From positions 1 to 64,000 of the forward strand of contig JAPLNR010000070.1 in the NCBI GenBank assembly GCA_026401035.1: a stretch of DNA of 64,000 nucleotides. The letters are read 5' to 3'. The position numbers were made by a program, and so were the translations under genes. Below, in pieces: positions 33,370 to 42,096 of this stretch (its first letter is position 1; each line of letters begins with the position of its first letter). The DNA is from Planctomycetia bacterium. Lineage in GTDB: Bacteria > Planctomycetota > Planctomycetia > Pirellulales > UBA1268. Under the pieces are notes generated by a model that saw only the letters and a list, made by a program, of their open reading frames with translations, did no database searches and was not told the DNA's origin.

Positions 33370-35400
33370 ATGCAAGTGTTTTACGGCTTTCGGTATCTGG
33401 TAGGCGCTGCAGTGATCGCCCTGGTGGTCGCGGATCGTGCCGCGCTTGCCCAGCAGGCGCTCCCACAGCAGGGAGCCGCACCGCAGGCGACCGACGCCCA
33501 GCAAAGCCAACTGCGTTGGACGCCCCACCGCGTGGCGCAGGCGGCGCCGGCCGGCCCCGTCGACAACCAGCAGGCCCAGCAGGCCCAGCAGGTCCAGCCG
33601 TCCAACCCTGCCGAAGCCGCCGTCATGAAGCCCACGCCGAAAAACGCGGCACAGGCTGCCCTGCCCCAGGCCGCGGTGACGCTGCCAGACGGAGTGCCAC
33701 CCGTAACGGGCCCCACCGTGCCGGGCTATGACGCCCGGAATCCCACGAACAACACCCGCGTCACACTCGGTGAACGGTTCACCCAGGCGTTGAACCTGCC
33801 CACCCAGCCGTTGAACCGCCGGACTGCGACCCCGACCGCCAACGCCGCCCCGATTCAGCCGCAGCCCACCGACTACGCCCCGCTCCGCGGAGCCATCGAC
33901 AGCAGCATCAGCAACTGGACGAGCGGCAAAGGGAACGGCGGCGCTTTCCAGGCACCGCGTGAGCCCGCCGATCAGGACAGCATCCTCGGAATCAACGTGA
34001 TGCGCACGCCGCAGGGCAACTACGGCCGTCCGGTGCTCGCACCCGAGGGGCAACGCTCACCCGCGACCGCGATGAACCGTCGCCCGCAACCGTTCGTCGG
34101 TGGCGGCGAGGCGCCCCGCTTTGATCCGCAGGCTGTTCGAGCGGCCCGCTTGCGGGAGGAACGGCTGGCGATGAACGTCGACGGCATCCCCTCCGTGATG
34201 TCGCGGGATCCGCAGGCGGCGGCTCTCGACAGTGCCGCAGTGCCCAATCCGATGCCCGCGCCGGGATCAATGGGCCCCTCGACCACGATCGAATCACTGC
34301 CGGGTGAAGGTCTGCCCTTCGGGATGGGCGACATGCCCCCGGGGGCGTATGACGGCCAAATGCAGCCGGACGACGGCCAGATGATGATGACTGCCGATCA
34401 GGGCATGTGGAGCGGCCAGTATCCCGGCCAGGTGCACGTCGAATCGTTCTACGACGATCCGTATGCGTGCGAGGACGGCGAGGAATGCGGCTGTCTGCCG
34501 ATGTGGGATCACCACGACGGGCGGATCTGCGCCTGGCTGCGGCGGTTTGGCCGGCCCTACTACGGCTGGCGGTGGTACCGCGACTTCACGGCCAGCGCCG
34601 GTGTGACGAGCTTCACCAATCCCACCGACCTCGGACTCCACGGCAACTACGGCACGAACGAATACCTGAACTGGGCGATGCCCTTCTGGAATGCCTTCGG
34701 CATCGGCTGGCAGGCGGGCGTTCGCGGCGTGCAGACCAACTTCTCGCAGACCGACGTCAAGCTCCAGAACTCCACGCTCACGAAGAACGCCCGCGACCAG
34801 GTCTTCGTCACGACGGGTTTCTTCACGCGGGCGTTCGAAGGCCGCGGCCTGCAGGGCGGAGCAGTCTATGACTACCTCAGCGACTCCTGGTTCGACGAGG
34901 TCGACGTCGCCCAGATCCGCACCGAGCTGAGCTACGTGTGGGGCTACCACGAAATCGGCTACTGGGGTGCCCACAACATCCTCGACCAGATCAGCATCTT
35001 CACCCCGCGGCGGCAGAAACAAGCCGTCGCCGGTTCGATCGACTTCTACTCGGCCTTCTACCGCCTCCACTTCGGCGACGCCAACGAATGGCGGGTTTGG
35101 GGTGGAGCCACGAGTGACAGCGACGGCATCATCGGCTCGTCGATCCGCGCTCCGATGACCAAGAGCTTCGCCATGGAAGGTGCCTTCACCTACCTGATCC
35201 CGGGAGAGAGCCAGACGGTCGACCTCGACGGCCAGGGCACCCTCACCACGTTCTCGTCGGCGGCCTGGAACGTGTCGGTCAACCTCGTCTACTACCCGGC
35301 CTGCCGCTCGCGGCGGAGCCTGGCGAGTCCTTATCGCCCGCTCTTCGACGTGGCCGACAACGGCAGCCTGATCCGCTCGATCGCCCCGTACGTGCCCTGA
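33370..35400 (+). CDS. Secreted, barrel-like DUF6666-type protein
   Basis: A 676-residue protein of a kind I know only from planctomycetes. The signal peptide is VGAAVIALVVADRAALA with cleavage near residue 28. A 320-residue low-complexity part rich in Gln, Ala and Pro follows (QQAQQAQQVQPSNPAEAAV). From about residue 380 the sequence changes to alternating aromatic and polar residues as in outer-membrane barrels: CEDGEECGCLPMWDHHDGRI, WYRDFTASAGVTSFTNPTDL, GGAVYDYLSDSWFDEVDVAQ, VNLVYYPACRS. It is probably an outer-membrane or cell-wall protein. The start at 33370 follows GGAGG; the frame continues far upstream through repeat DNA but this is not coding. No enzymatic residues are visible. Confidence 0.72.
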   Translation: MQVFYGFRYLVGAAVIALVVADRAALAQQALPQQGAAPQATDAQQSQLRWTPHRVAQAAPAGPVDNQQAQQAQQVQPSNPAEAAVMKPTPKNAAQAALPQAAVTLPDGVPPVTGPTVPGYDARNPTNNTRVTLGERFTQALNLPTQPLNRRTATPTANAAPIQPQPTDYAPLRGAIDSSISNWTSGKGNGGAFQAPREPADQDSILGINVMRTPQGNYGRPVLAPEGQRSPATAMNRRPQPFVGGGEAPRFDPQAVRAARLREERLAMNVDGIPSVMSRDPQAAALDSAAVPNPMPAPGSMGPSTTIESLPGEGLPFGMGDMPPGAYDGQMQPDDGQMMMTADQGMWSGQYPGQVHVESFYDDPYACEDGEECGCLPMWDHHDGRICAWLRRFGRPYYGWRWYRDFTASAGVTSFTNPTDLGLHGNYGTNEYLNWAMPFWNAFGIGWQAGVRGVQTNFSQTDVKLQNSTLTKNARDQVFVTTGFFTRAFEGRGLQGGAVYDYLSDSWFDEVDVAQIRTELSYVWGYHEIGYWGAHNILDQISIFTPRRQKQAVAGSIDFYSAFYRLHFGDANEWRVWGGATSDSDGIIGSSIRAPMTKSFAMEGAFTYLIPGESQTVDLDGQGTLTTFSSAAWNVSVNLVYYPACRSRRSLASPYRPLFDVADNGSLIRSIAPYVP

Positions 35401-35537
35401 GCCGCCGCAGCCAGCCGGAGCCGATAGCAGCGGCCGGCGGACTGCCCGGCGACCGCACAATCTGGTATCCTGCCCATCCGTACGTCGCCCGCAGGGGCGG
35501 CGGAATTTCCACCGGATGAGACTGGACACAGAACAAC

Positions 35538-37127
35538 ATGTCGGAAGAAAAAGATCCGTGGGCTTCGCTGGCCGATTCGCTGGGCGCCGCATCCAACAAG
35601 TCTGAGCCCGCCAGTCCGCCGCCGAGCGCCCCGCCCTCGCGGCAGCCGCCCAAACCCCGCGTCGAAGCGAAGCGTCCCGCGGCGGCTCCGGACGCTGGCT
35701 GGGGCGACATCGACAACGCCCTCGGCCTGCCACCCGCCCGCGAAAATTCCCCGCCGGTCGACCGGGCTCCGGCACGGCCTACCGAAAGCCGTCCGGCCGA
35801 GCCGCGTGAGTCGCGTGAAGCCCGCGAGCCACGGGAATCCCGCGAGCCGCGTGAGCAGCGTTCCTTCGAGCAGCGGCCTGTGCATCAGCGGCCGACGGAA
35901 CGCCGGCCTGTTGAACAGCGCCAGGTTGAGCCGCGCCAGGCCGAACAGCGGCGCGACGACGAGCCGCGTTCTGCCGAGCCCCGCCGTGAGCGGCTGGAGA
36001 GCGATGGGTTTGACGGCGAACCGCGGGGGGATTCCTCCGCTCTGCCACGCAGCGAGGGCGAAGGCGGTGGTGAAGACCGTCCACGCGGCCGGCGCCGCCG
36101 GGGCCGCCGCGGCGGCCGAGGTCGGGGAACCAGGGATCGCCGTGAGGATGGGCCCCGTGACGAGTCGTCCACTGCCCGTGCAGAACCGCCGAGGGATCGC
36201 GACCGTGATTCAGTCGGCAGTGGCCGCGGAGCCGCTGATCGTGATGCCGGCCGTGATGCCGGCCGCGACGTCTATCGCGAGGAATCCCGCGAGCGTGGCG
36301 CCACCGATCGTGACAGCTATTTCGAGGGCGACGCCGACAGGGCCGCGGACGAACCGGTTCGATCGACCGATCACGCCGGATCTGAATCAGCCGCAGACCG
36401 CGGTGATTCGGCCGGTGAACCACGCGACGAGGAAGGCCGGCCCCGTCGCCGCCGCCGCGGCCGCCGTGGTGGACGTCGTCGCGGAACCGCCCGTGAGCGG
36501 CTGCCCGGCGAACGTGATGAAACGACTCAGACGTCCGGCAGCCGGTCTGCCGGCGACCGCGACGAATCCCGTCGGCCGGCGGAAGGACGAGCGGCTGGCG
36601 AGCTTGGCGAGGACGAACCGCTCCCCTCGGGGTACGGCCGGCCCGCCGCTCCGCGGCCGGCTCAATCCCGCGGCGAAAGCGGCAGTGGCGAGGCACGCGG
36701 CCGACGCCGCCGCGGCCGACGCAGCGAAACACCGCGATCATCTTCGTCCAGCGAATCCGGCAGCGGCGATGCTTCCCGCCGGCGCGGCCGCAGCAGTCGT
36801 TCCCGGTCGGACGATGATCGTTCCACATCGAGCCTTTCCCGTGGACGGCGGGATGATTTTGTGCCAGTCTCCCGCGGCTATGACGAGGACGACGAAGGCC
36901 TCGAATTTCTCGGCGTGGAGGAAGCGGCGGGGCGGGAATCGCAGCCGCGGCGTGAGCCACGCCGTGGGGATGAGGACGACGTGCTGGCCGAAAGCGGCCT
37001 CAGCTCGGTGCTCGACGTGCCCAGCTGGGTCGAGGCGATCGGCATCGTCATTGCCCAGAACCTCGACGCCAGAAGCCGCCCCCGTGCGGACGACGATCGC
37101 GGACGGTCGGGCCAGCGACAGCGGTAA
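35538..37127 (+). CDS. RG-rich disordered protein with conserved C-terminal helix
   Basis: A 529-residue protein, almost wholly disordered. The first 20 residues (KDPWASLADSLGA) may form a helix. Then come Arg/Glu/Pro runs, and three related basic boxes: RPRGRRRRGRRGGRGRGTRD near 181-200, RPRRRRRGRRGGRRRG near 301-316 and ARGRRRRGRRSE near 386-397. These resemble RGG RNA-binding boxes. A hydrophobic C-terminal segment SSVLDVPSWVEAIGIVIAQN near 489-508 stands out and may be a docking helix. RNA binding, or an RNA-granule or RNase-scaffold role, is inference from composition. The ATG at 35538 follows AACA without a clear Shine-Dalgarno. Base composition is strongly biased by Arg codons but the frame has no interruptions. 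Confidence 0.65.
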   Translation: MSEEKDPWASLADSLGAASNKSEPASPPPSAPPSRQPPKPRVEAKRPAAAPDAGWGDIDNALGLPPARENSPPVDRAPARPTESRPAEPRESREAREPRESREPREQRSFEQRPVHQRPTERRPVEQRQVEPRQAEQRRDDEPRSAEPRRERLESDGFDGEPRGDSSALPRSEGEGGGEDRPRGRRRRGRRGGRGRGTRDRREDGPRDESSTARAEPPRDRDRDSVGSGRGAADRDAGRDAGRDVYREESRERGATDRDSYFEGDADRAADEPVRSTDHAGSESAADRGDSAGEPRDEEGRPRRRRRGRRGGRRRGTARERLPGERDETTQTSGSRSAGDRDESRRPAEGRAAGELGEDEPLPSGYGRPAAPRPAQSRGESGSGEARGRRRRGRRSETPRSSSSSESGSGDASRRRGRSSRSRSDDDRSTSSLSRGRRDDFVPVSRGYDEDDEGLEFLGVEEAAGRESQPRREPRRGDEDDVLAESGLSSVLDVPSWVEAIGIVIAQNLDARSRPRADDDRGRSGQRQR

Positions 37128-37198
37128 CGGTCTGCCTGCCGAGCAGGTGAGACGGAAACCGCTTCCGGAGGAACAATCCGCCGTGGAGCGGCCGCCGG

Positions 37199-37942
37199 CT
37201 ACTTCAGCGCGATGGTGCGGGCCAGCGGCTTGAGAATCTGCTCGACCACGCAGGCATCGACCACCTCGCGGGCGATCTGCGACAGCCGATCGATCGCTTC
37301 GACGTAGCTCATCTGCGGGTCGAGGCTGCCGTACTGGCGAGCCGTGACGTAGACGCTCAGTTGCTCCTCGGAAAATTCACCTGTCCGCACCTGAAACGCA
37401 TTGGTGCGGGTCTCGGTGCTCACCCGCACCTGCACGCGGCAATCCTCGTCGAGGGAGACCGTGAGCGAGGGCTCGTAGTTGATCACCCTTCCACCGGGCA
37501 ATTCGGCCACGCGATCGAGCGCCGTGCCGACGCCGAGGGCCTCGGCCAGCAGGGAGTTGTGGTTGCCGCGGTAGGCGAAATCGAACCCGAACAGCAGGTC
37601 GAGCGCCTCGCAGTCGAGGGGGCTGATCGAGAGCAGGGGCGGGGCCAGTTCGAGCACCAGCCGGTGCTGGTCGAGAGCCGACTCCAGCGAAGGGGGATTC
37701 ACCTGCCCGGAGCAGAGCCGCTTCGATTCGACGGCCGCCCAGCGGTAGCGGCCCTGATCCTTGTCTTCCTCGAGCACGAAGTCGCGTTTGTCACGGCAGT
37801 AAAACTTCCGCATCGACGGATACCGCTTCTGCACGCACTCGAAGAAGTGCAGAACCGTATCCCGCTGGCCGGGGAGTTCCATCTCCGTGGCCAGATTCAT
37901 ATTGATGTAGAAGTCGTCAGCCAGCGACGCGTAGGGCGTCAT
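37199..37942 (-). CDS. Conserved planctomycete-type hypothetical protein
   Basis: A 247-residue soluble protein without signal peptide or membrane helix. It has clear alternating hydrophobic structure: DFYINMNLATEMELPGQRDT near the start, VLHFFECVQKRYPSMRKFYC, LLFGFDFAYRGNHNSLLAEA in the middle and the last helix YVEAIDRLSQIAREVVDACV. I do not recognise the family; the length and evenness of composition show it is a real gene. The start at 37942 (ATGACGCCCTACGC) is more likely than 37978. It is convergent with the RG-rich gene, 71 bases apart. Confidence 0.65.
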   Translation of the reverse strand: MTPYASLADDFYINMNLATEMELPGQRDTVLHFFECVQKRYPSMRKFYCRDKRDFVLEEDKDQGRYRWAAVESKRLCSGQVNPPSLESALDQHRLVLELAPPLLSISPLDCEALDLLFGFDFAYRGNHNSLLAEALGVGTALDRVAELPGGRVINYEPSLTVSLDEDCRVQVRVSTETRTNAFQVRTGEFSEEQLSVYVTARQYGSLDPQMSYVEAIDRLSQIAREVVDACVVEQILKPLARTIALK

Positions 37943-38200
37943 GCACGAACACTCCCAGGGCAGTGGACCGAACGACACCGAGTATAGGGCTGATTTTCAA
38001 CGAGTGTCAAAATGGGGGACCGCCGCCGACGCCTGCCCCGGCCAGGGGGGCCGAATGGCGGTGGGCTGCGAGCTCTGGAAACATCGTTGCTCCAGCGGCA
38101 TACTGGAGCAGTCGCTGCAGCGAACCACGACCGTCCCGCCGGCACCTGCCCGCCGCTTCCTCACGCCGCTTCCTCACGCCGCTTCCTCGCGCCGGTTCCG

Positions 38201-38383
38201 ATGGACATCTCCAGCATCCCGGACGATCGCATCACGATTCAAAAGCGTGACGATGGAACGCTCCTCGTCCGCATCCAATCGGCGGGTGAAGAACGCAACC
38301 GACTCCCGGACGCCGTGTTCTCATTCCGCTGCGGCGACCCGCAATACGCCTACTGGCTCAGCCGCCTGCAACAGCAGCCGTAA
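38201..38383 (+). CDS. 60-residue hypothetical protein
   Basis: MDISSIPDDRITIQKRDDGT starts a compact frame that goes on LLVRIQSAGEERNRLPDAVF and ends YAYWLSRLQQQP. The alternating pattern suggests a small beta-plus-helix fold. It is preceded by three imperfect copies of CGCCGCTTCCTCA. A longer frame to 38012 is probably not used. No family is known to me; it could be a small regulatory protein. It is convergent with rho across a repeat. Confidence 0.5.
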   Translation: MDISSIPDDRITIQKRDDGTLLVRIQSAGEERNRLPDAVFSFRCGDPQYAYWLSRLQQQP

Positions 38384-38390
38384 ACTCCGC

Positions 38391-38575
38391 CGGCAGGTCG
38401 TCGCAGCTCCCCACGCCGCCGGGCTGGATGCCCGGCTCGGCACCAGCGGCCGGAGGCCGCCAAGCAAAAACCGGCAGGTCGTCGCAGCTCCCCACGCCGC
38501 CGGGCTGGATGCCCGGCTTCGCACCAGCGGCCGGAGGCCGCCAAGCAAAAACCGGCAGGATGCCGGTGTTTTGCG
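38391..38575. repeat. 81-bp tandem hairpin repeat (two units plus a partial)
   Basis: Units begin at 38391 and 38472, with a partial third at 38553. Each holds GCCGGGC-TGGAT-GCCCGGC (second copy slightly changed), GCGGCC-GGA-GGCCGC, and in the last unit GCAAAA-ACCGGC with loop AGGAT closing on GCCGGT-G-TTTTGC. The second and third hairpins are the same structures as in the 118-bp units at 10215 but with paired base changes. It lies between convergent genes. Confidence 0.9.
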
Positions 38576-38580
38576 TGCAA

Positions 38581-39981
38581 TCAGTCGTTGGCCCGCGAAC
38601 TCGCGATCAACGAGATGAACTCCTTGTTGCTCTTGAACTTCGCCAGCTGCTTGGTGAGCTGTTCCATGGCGTCGACATGATGCATGCTCGAAAGCGTACG
38701 TCTCAGCATGCCCACGGCGTGGAGCGTGTCGGGATCGAGCAGTTTCTCCTCGCGCCGCGTGCCGGACTGCGAGATGTCGATCGCCGGCCAGACTCGCCGG
38801 TCGGAGAGCTTCCGGTCGAGCACGAGCTCCATGTTGCCGGTGCCCTTAAACTCCTGGAAAATCAGTTCGTCCATGCGGCTGCCCGTGTCGATGAGGGCCG
38901 TTGCCACGATCGTGAGCGACCCGCCTTCCTCGAACACGCGGGCCGTCGCAAAGAGCTTCTTGGGAATGTCGAGCGCCTTAATGTCGACGCCGCCCGACAT
39001 CGTCCGGCCGGTGTTGCCGACCCACTTGTTGAAGGCCCGGGCCATGCGGGTGATCGAGTCCATCAACAGGAACACGTCCTTGCCGGTCTCGGCCATCCGC
39101 TTGCATCGCTCGATCACGAGTTGCGAAAGCCGTACGTGGCTCTCCACGTCGCAATCGAGGCTGCTGGCGAGCACCTCGCCCTTCACCGTCCGCCGCATGT
39201 CGGTGACCTCCTCGGGCCGCTCGTCGACGAGCAGCATCACGAGATTGAGATCGGGGTGATTCGCCGAGATTGCCTGCGACACCTGCTGCAGAAGCACCGT
39301 CTTGCCGGTTCGCGGCGGAGCCACGATCAGTGCCCGTTGCCCCTTGCCGAGCGGCGTGAGGAGGTCCATCACGCGGGTCGTGAGCGGCTGCTGTCCGGTC
39401 TCGAGCCGCAGCCAGGTTTCCGGATTGATCGGTGTGAGCTGGTCGAACGACTTCACGTTGCAATAGTCGTCCGGCGGCATCCCCTCGACTTCCAGGATCT
39501 CCTTGACCCGCGGCCCCTGCTGCCGACGGCCCGGCTGCACGAGCGCCTTGATGAAGACGCCCTCGCGGAGCTTGTAGCGTTCGATCATCGTGCCGGGCAC
39601 GAACGGATCGCTGCGTTCCCGCGTGTAGTTGGTCTCGACGGTTCGGAGAAAACCGTAGCCATTGGGATGCATTTCGAGCACGCCCTGGCCGGGTTCCAGC
39701 GGGATCGGTTCGCCGTTTTCGGTCACCTCCGGCTCCAGCTCCGGGGGACGCATGCCCTCGCTGTCCATGCCGACGGCACCGGCGCCGGCCATCGTGGGCC
39801 CGCCGCCACCACCGCCACCACCACCGCGGCGGTACCGGCGCCGACGGCCACCGTAGCCCTGTTGTCCCTGCTGGCCCTGGCCACCGGGTGCAAAACCGCC
39901 TCCCTGACCTCCCTGGCCGCCACCCGGGCCACCCTGGCCACCAAAACCCTGACGGCCCCGCGATCGCCTCCGCTTCGACAT
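38581..39981 (-). CDS. rho: Transcription termination factor Rho with Gly-rich N-terminus
   Basis: A 466-residue Rho hexamer subunit. The first 75 residues are an unusual low-complexity domain of Gly, Gln and Arg (GFGGQGGPGGGQGGQGGGF, GGRRRRYRRGGGGG). The OB-fold RNA-binding domain follows with MHPNGYGFLR near 104-113, and then the ATPase: Walker A PPRTGKT at 222-228, Walker B VFLLMDSITRMARA, the Q-loop and VDERPEEVTDMRR. The C-terminal LIFQEFKGTGNMELVLDR is standard. Gly- or Arg-rich inserts in Rho of other phyla affect RNA binding and phase separation; I infer something like it here. A long leader precedes it. Confidence 0.95.
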   Translation of the reverse strand: MSKRRRSRGRQGFGGQGGPGGGQGGQGGGFAPGGQGQQGQQGYGGRRRRYRRGGGGGGGGGPTMAGAGAVGMDSEGMRPPELEPEVTENGEPIPLEPGQGVLEMHPNGYGFLRTVETNYTRERSDPFVPGTMIERYKLREGVFIKALVQPGRRQQGPRVKEILEVEGMPPDDYCNVKSFDQLTPINPETWLRLETGQQPLTTRVMDLLTPLGKGQRALIVAPPRTGKTVLLQQVSQAISANHPDLNLVMLLVDERPEEVTDMRRTVKGEVLASSLDCDVESHVRLSQLVIERCKRMAETGKDVFLLMDSITRMARAFNKWVGNTGRTMSGGVDIKALDIPKKLFATARVFEEGGSLTIVATALIDTGSRMDELIFQEFKGTGNMELVLDRKLSDRRVWPAIDISQSGTRREEKLLDPDTLHAVGMLRRTLSSMHHVDAMEQLTKQLAKFKSNKEFISLIASSRAND

Positions 39982-40575
39982 GGATCAAAACACTCTTAAA
40001 AAAGGATCACGTTCCGAGCGTCCACCCACGGCGGACGAGCGAGGAACGGCAAGCAGAAAAAAGCCGGAATCTCAAACCGGAAACCACTCTCTATCCGGAA
40101 ATCACGTCATCCGGCTTCGCCGGTATGAACCGTCACCGGGGCTCCCGAAACTAATTTCGGTGAATCTCAGAAGACCTGAACTCAGAGGCCTTGGACGTCA
40201 CTCACTTGAACGACATCCCGTGCACCAAACCGATGCCACGGCGGCCGCGGAAAACCTTCTGAGGGAGCCGAAGCTCAACCCACGACCTCACGTCGAAGTC
40301 GTTTCTCCAAAGGACTCGAGAGAGTATCCAAGGGTTGCGTGGAAATGTCAAGCATCCTGCTTGCGGCGGGCTAGAAAAGCCCGTTCCCGGCGGTTGGCCG
40401 GCGGACCCGCCCGGCAGAGAGGGAAGACTGGGCGGGGTGGGGACACCAAACCACCTGGAGCCGGATCTTTCGGCAATTTCGATGCGATTCCTGTGACCGT
40501 TTCGACCGATACAACTTCGGGGCTCCGCTGGAGTCGGGCCGCTGGTGATCGGCACGGTTTGCGAGGGTGAAAGAC
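39982..40575. other. Shared 594-bp gap: rho leader and opposing gene leader
   Basis: There is no gene. A minus-strand promoter at 40323-40351 would give rho a leader of about 335 bases, with several hairpin-forming stretches such as CCGGCTTCGCCGG. Long leaders on rho are known for autoregulation elsewhere; here it is inference. On the plus strand the gap ends with GAGGG before the ATG at 40576. Confidence 0.55.
40323..40351 (-). promoter_or_regulatory. Sigma-70-type promoter for rho
   Basis: On the minus strand TTGACA (40346-40351) is followed, 17 bases later, by GATACT (40323-40328), a 6/6 match for -35 and 4/6 for -10. Transcription should start around 40316. Confidence 0.6.
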
Positions 40576-42096
40576 ATGTTTGCTGGGATGAAAAAATCGA
40601 CCCTTCGGATTGCAGCTGTTTTTTGTTGGCATCTGCTGGGTTGTCTCCTGATCGCCGCGCAGGCAACAGGGGCCGCCGCCGAGGGGCAGCAGCCCGCGAC
40701 TGCCCTGCCGACGGCCGCGTCGGCCGAACCGGCGGCGCCGCTCCAGGACGCCAGCAGCGCGGTGCCCTGGCATCGCGACACCGCCCAGGCGTTGGCCGCG
40801 TCGCTGATCAGTCGCCGTCCCGTGCTGATCGTGTTCACCGCCACCTGGAGCGAAGCGAGCACGAGCCTTCAGAAGGCGACGCTGGTGGCACCGGAAGCCG
40901 CCGCCCTGCTCACGGCCTGCTTCGAACCGGTCCGCGTCGATGTCGACGTCGATCCGTCGCTCACGCGCAGCCTGGGTGTGTCCAATATTCCAACTGCCTG
41001 CATCGTCGATGCCAAGGGGCAGTTGCTCGCCCGATTTGACTGCCCCATCGAGCCGGCCGCGTTCGTGGCCGCCGCAGGCAGGGCCGTGCAAGAGGCCGCC
41101 ATGCCTCGGCCGGCGGCAGATTTGTCCGCCGCCGTTGCCCCGCGCGAGCAGTCTGATTTCGTCAGTCAGGCCAGCCAGTTGTCGCCCGCCTCTCCCGTCG
41201 GCGGCGCCGATGCGGCTCCCGTCGCACAGGCTCCCGTCGCGCAGGCTCCGGTGGCTCCGGCCCCATCCGGCCCGGCGTCCACCAACGATTTGCTCGGCGA
41301 TGCCGATCCAGCACTCCCGGCCGCCTGGCCGGCGGAGTCAACTGCCAAGCCGGCCAATGTGGAGGGCAGTCGTGACTCCGCTGGGTCGTTGCCCGCCGCC
41401 CAGACAACGGCCGATGCGGGCCGGCGTCCCCTTCTCGAACCCGCACCGGCGAGCGGCATTGCACCCTGGCTGAACGGGGCCGGCCAGCAGACGGCAGCCG
41501 CCTCGCCGGCAACGCCCGCCACACAGCCGGCCGAAGCCGAAGCAATTCCCGCCAAGAAAAATCCGGCCAGCAGTTTTTTTGCGGCTCTCCAAAAGCCGTT
41601 CAGCATTTTTTCAAAGCCGAAGGCACCGGTCGTCGCCACGCAGCCCGGCTCCGGCGCACCGACCGCCGTGCCGGTCGGAGGAGCCACCACCGCAGCGGCC
41701 GCGGTTCCCGACTCCTATGGCTCGATGCCGCTCGGGCTCGAGGGCTACTGCCCCGTGACGCTCGTCGACAAAGGCTCGTGGGTGGAGGGCCGCGCCCAGT
41801 GGGGCGCCCGTCATCGCGGCCATACCTATCTCTTTGCGAGCGCCGAACAGCAGAAAGCCTTCCTCGCCGACCCCGACCGCTATGCCCCGGCGCTCTCCGG
41901 TGACGACCCGGTGCTCGCCTGTGACACGGGCAAGCAGATCGCCGGCCAGCGGCGGTACGGCGTCACCTACCAGGCACGCACCTACCTCTTCTCGTCACCC
42001 GAAACCCGCACCGCCTTCACCGCCAATCCGCAGCGGTACACGGCACGGGTGCTGCTTGCCGAGCAGACGCCTGACCCGAGCACGACGCGGCGCTAG
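40576..42096 (+). CDS. Secreted thioredoxin-fold and YHS-like protein
   Basis: A 506-residue exported protein. The signal peptide follows MFAGMKKSTLR: IAAVFCWHLLGCLLIAAQA. Residues 50-170 are a thioredoxin-like domain (VLIVFTATWSEAST, VRVDVDVDPSLTRSLGVSNI then P-T); the usual C-x-x-C is replaced by WSEAS, so it cannot make disulfides. A 200-residue Ala/Pro linker follows. Near the end are two YHS-type domains, LEGYCPVTLVDKGSWVEG with TYLFASAEQQKAFLADPDRY, and a second repeat ending FTANPQRYT. YHS domains often bind metals. A role in metal or redox handling in the periplasm is inference. The start at 40576 is set by GAGGG; GTG 40567 is possible. It overlaps glpK at their ends. Confidence 0.72.
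   Translation: MFAGMKKSTLRIAAVFCWHLLGCLLIAAQATGAAAEGQQPATALPTAASAEPAAPLQDASSAVPWHRDTAQALAASLISRRPVLIVFTATWSEASTSLQKATLVAPEAAALLTACFEPVRVDVDVDPSLTRSLGVSNIPTACIVDAKGQLLARFDCPIEPAAFVAAAGRAVQEAAMPRPAADLSAAVAPREQSDFVSQASQLSPASPVGGADAAPVAQAPVAQAPVAPAPSGPASTNDLLGDADPALPAAWPAESTAKPANVEGSRDSAGSLPAAQTTADAGRRPLLEPAPASGIAPWLNGAGQQTAAASPATPATQPAEAEAIPAKKNPASSFFAALQKPFSIFSKPKAPVVATQPGSGAPTAVPVGGATTAAAAVPDSYGSMPLGLEGYCPVTLVDKGSWVEGRAQWGARHRGHTYLFASAEQQKAFLADPDRYAPALSGDDPVLACDTGKQIAGQRRYGVTYQARTYLFSSPETRTAFTANPQRYTARVLLAEQTPDPSTTRR

Noticed and set aside
36120-36960. Antisense frames in the RG-rich gene
   Set aside because: Composition-driven shadows with no start signals.
35806-37233. 475-codon frame overlapping the RG-rich gene in another plus frame
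   Set aside because: Low-complexity Ala/Val/Pro/Arg text produced by frame-shifted Arg/Gly codons; the RG frame has a sensible N-terminus, a conserved-looking C-terminal helix and the better start.
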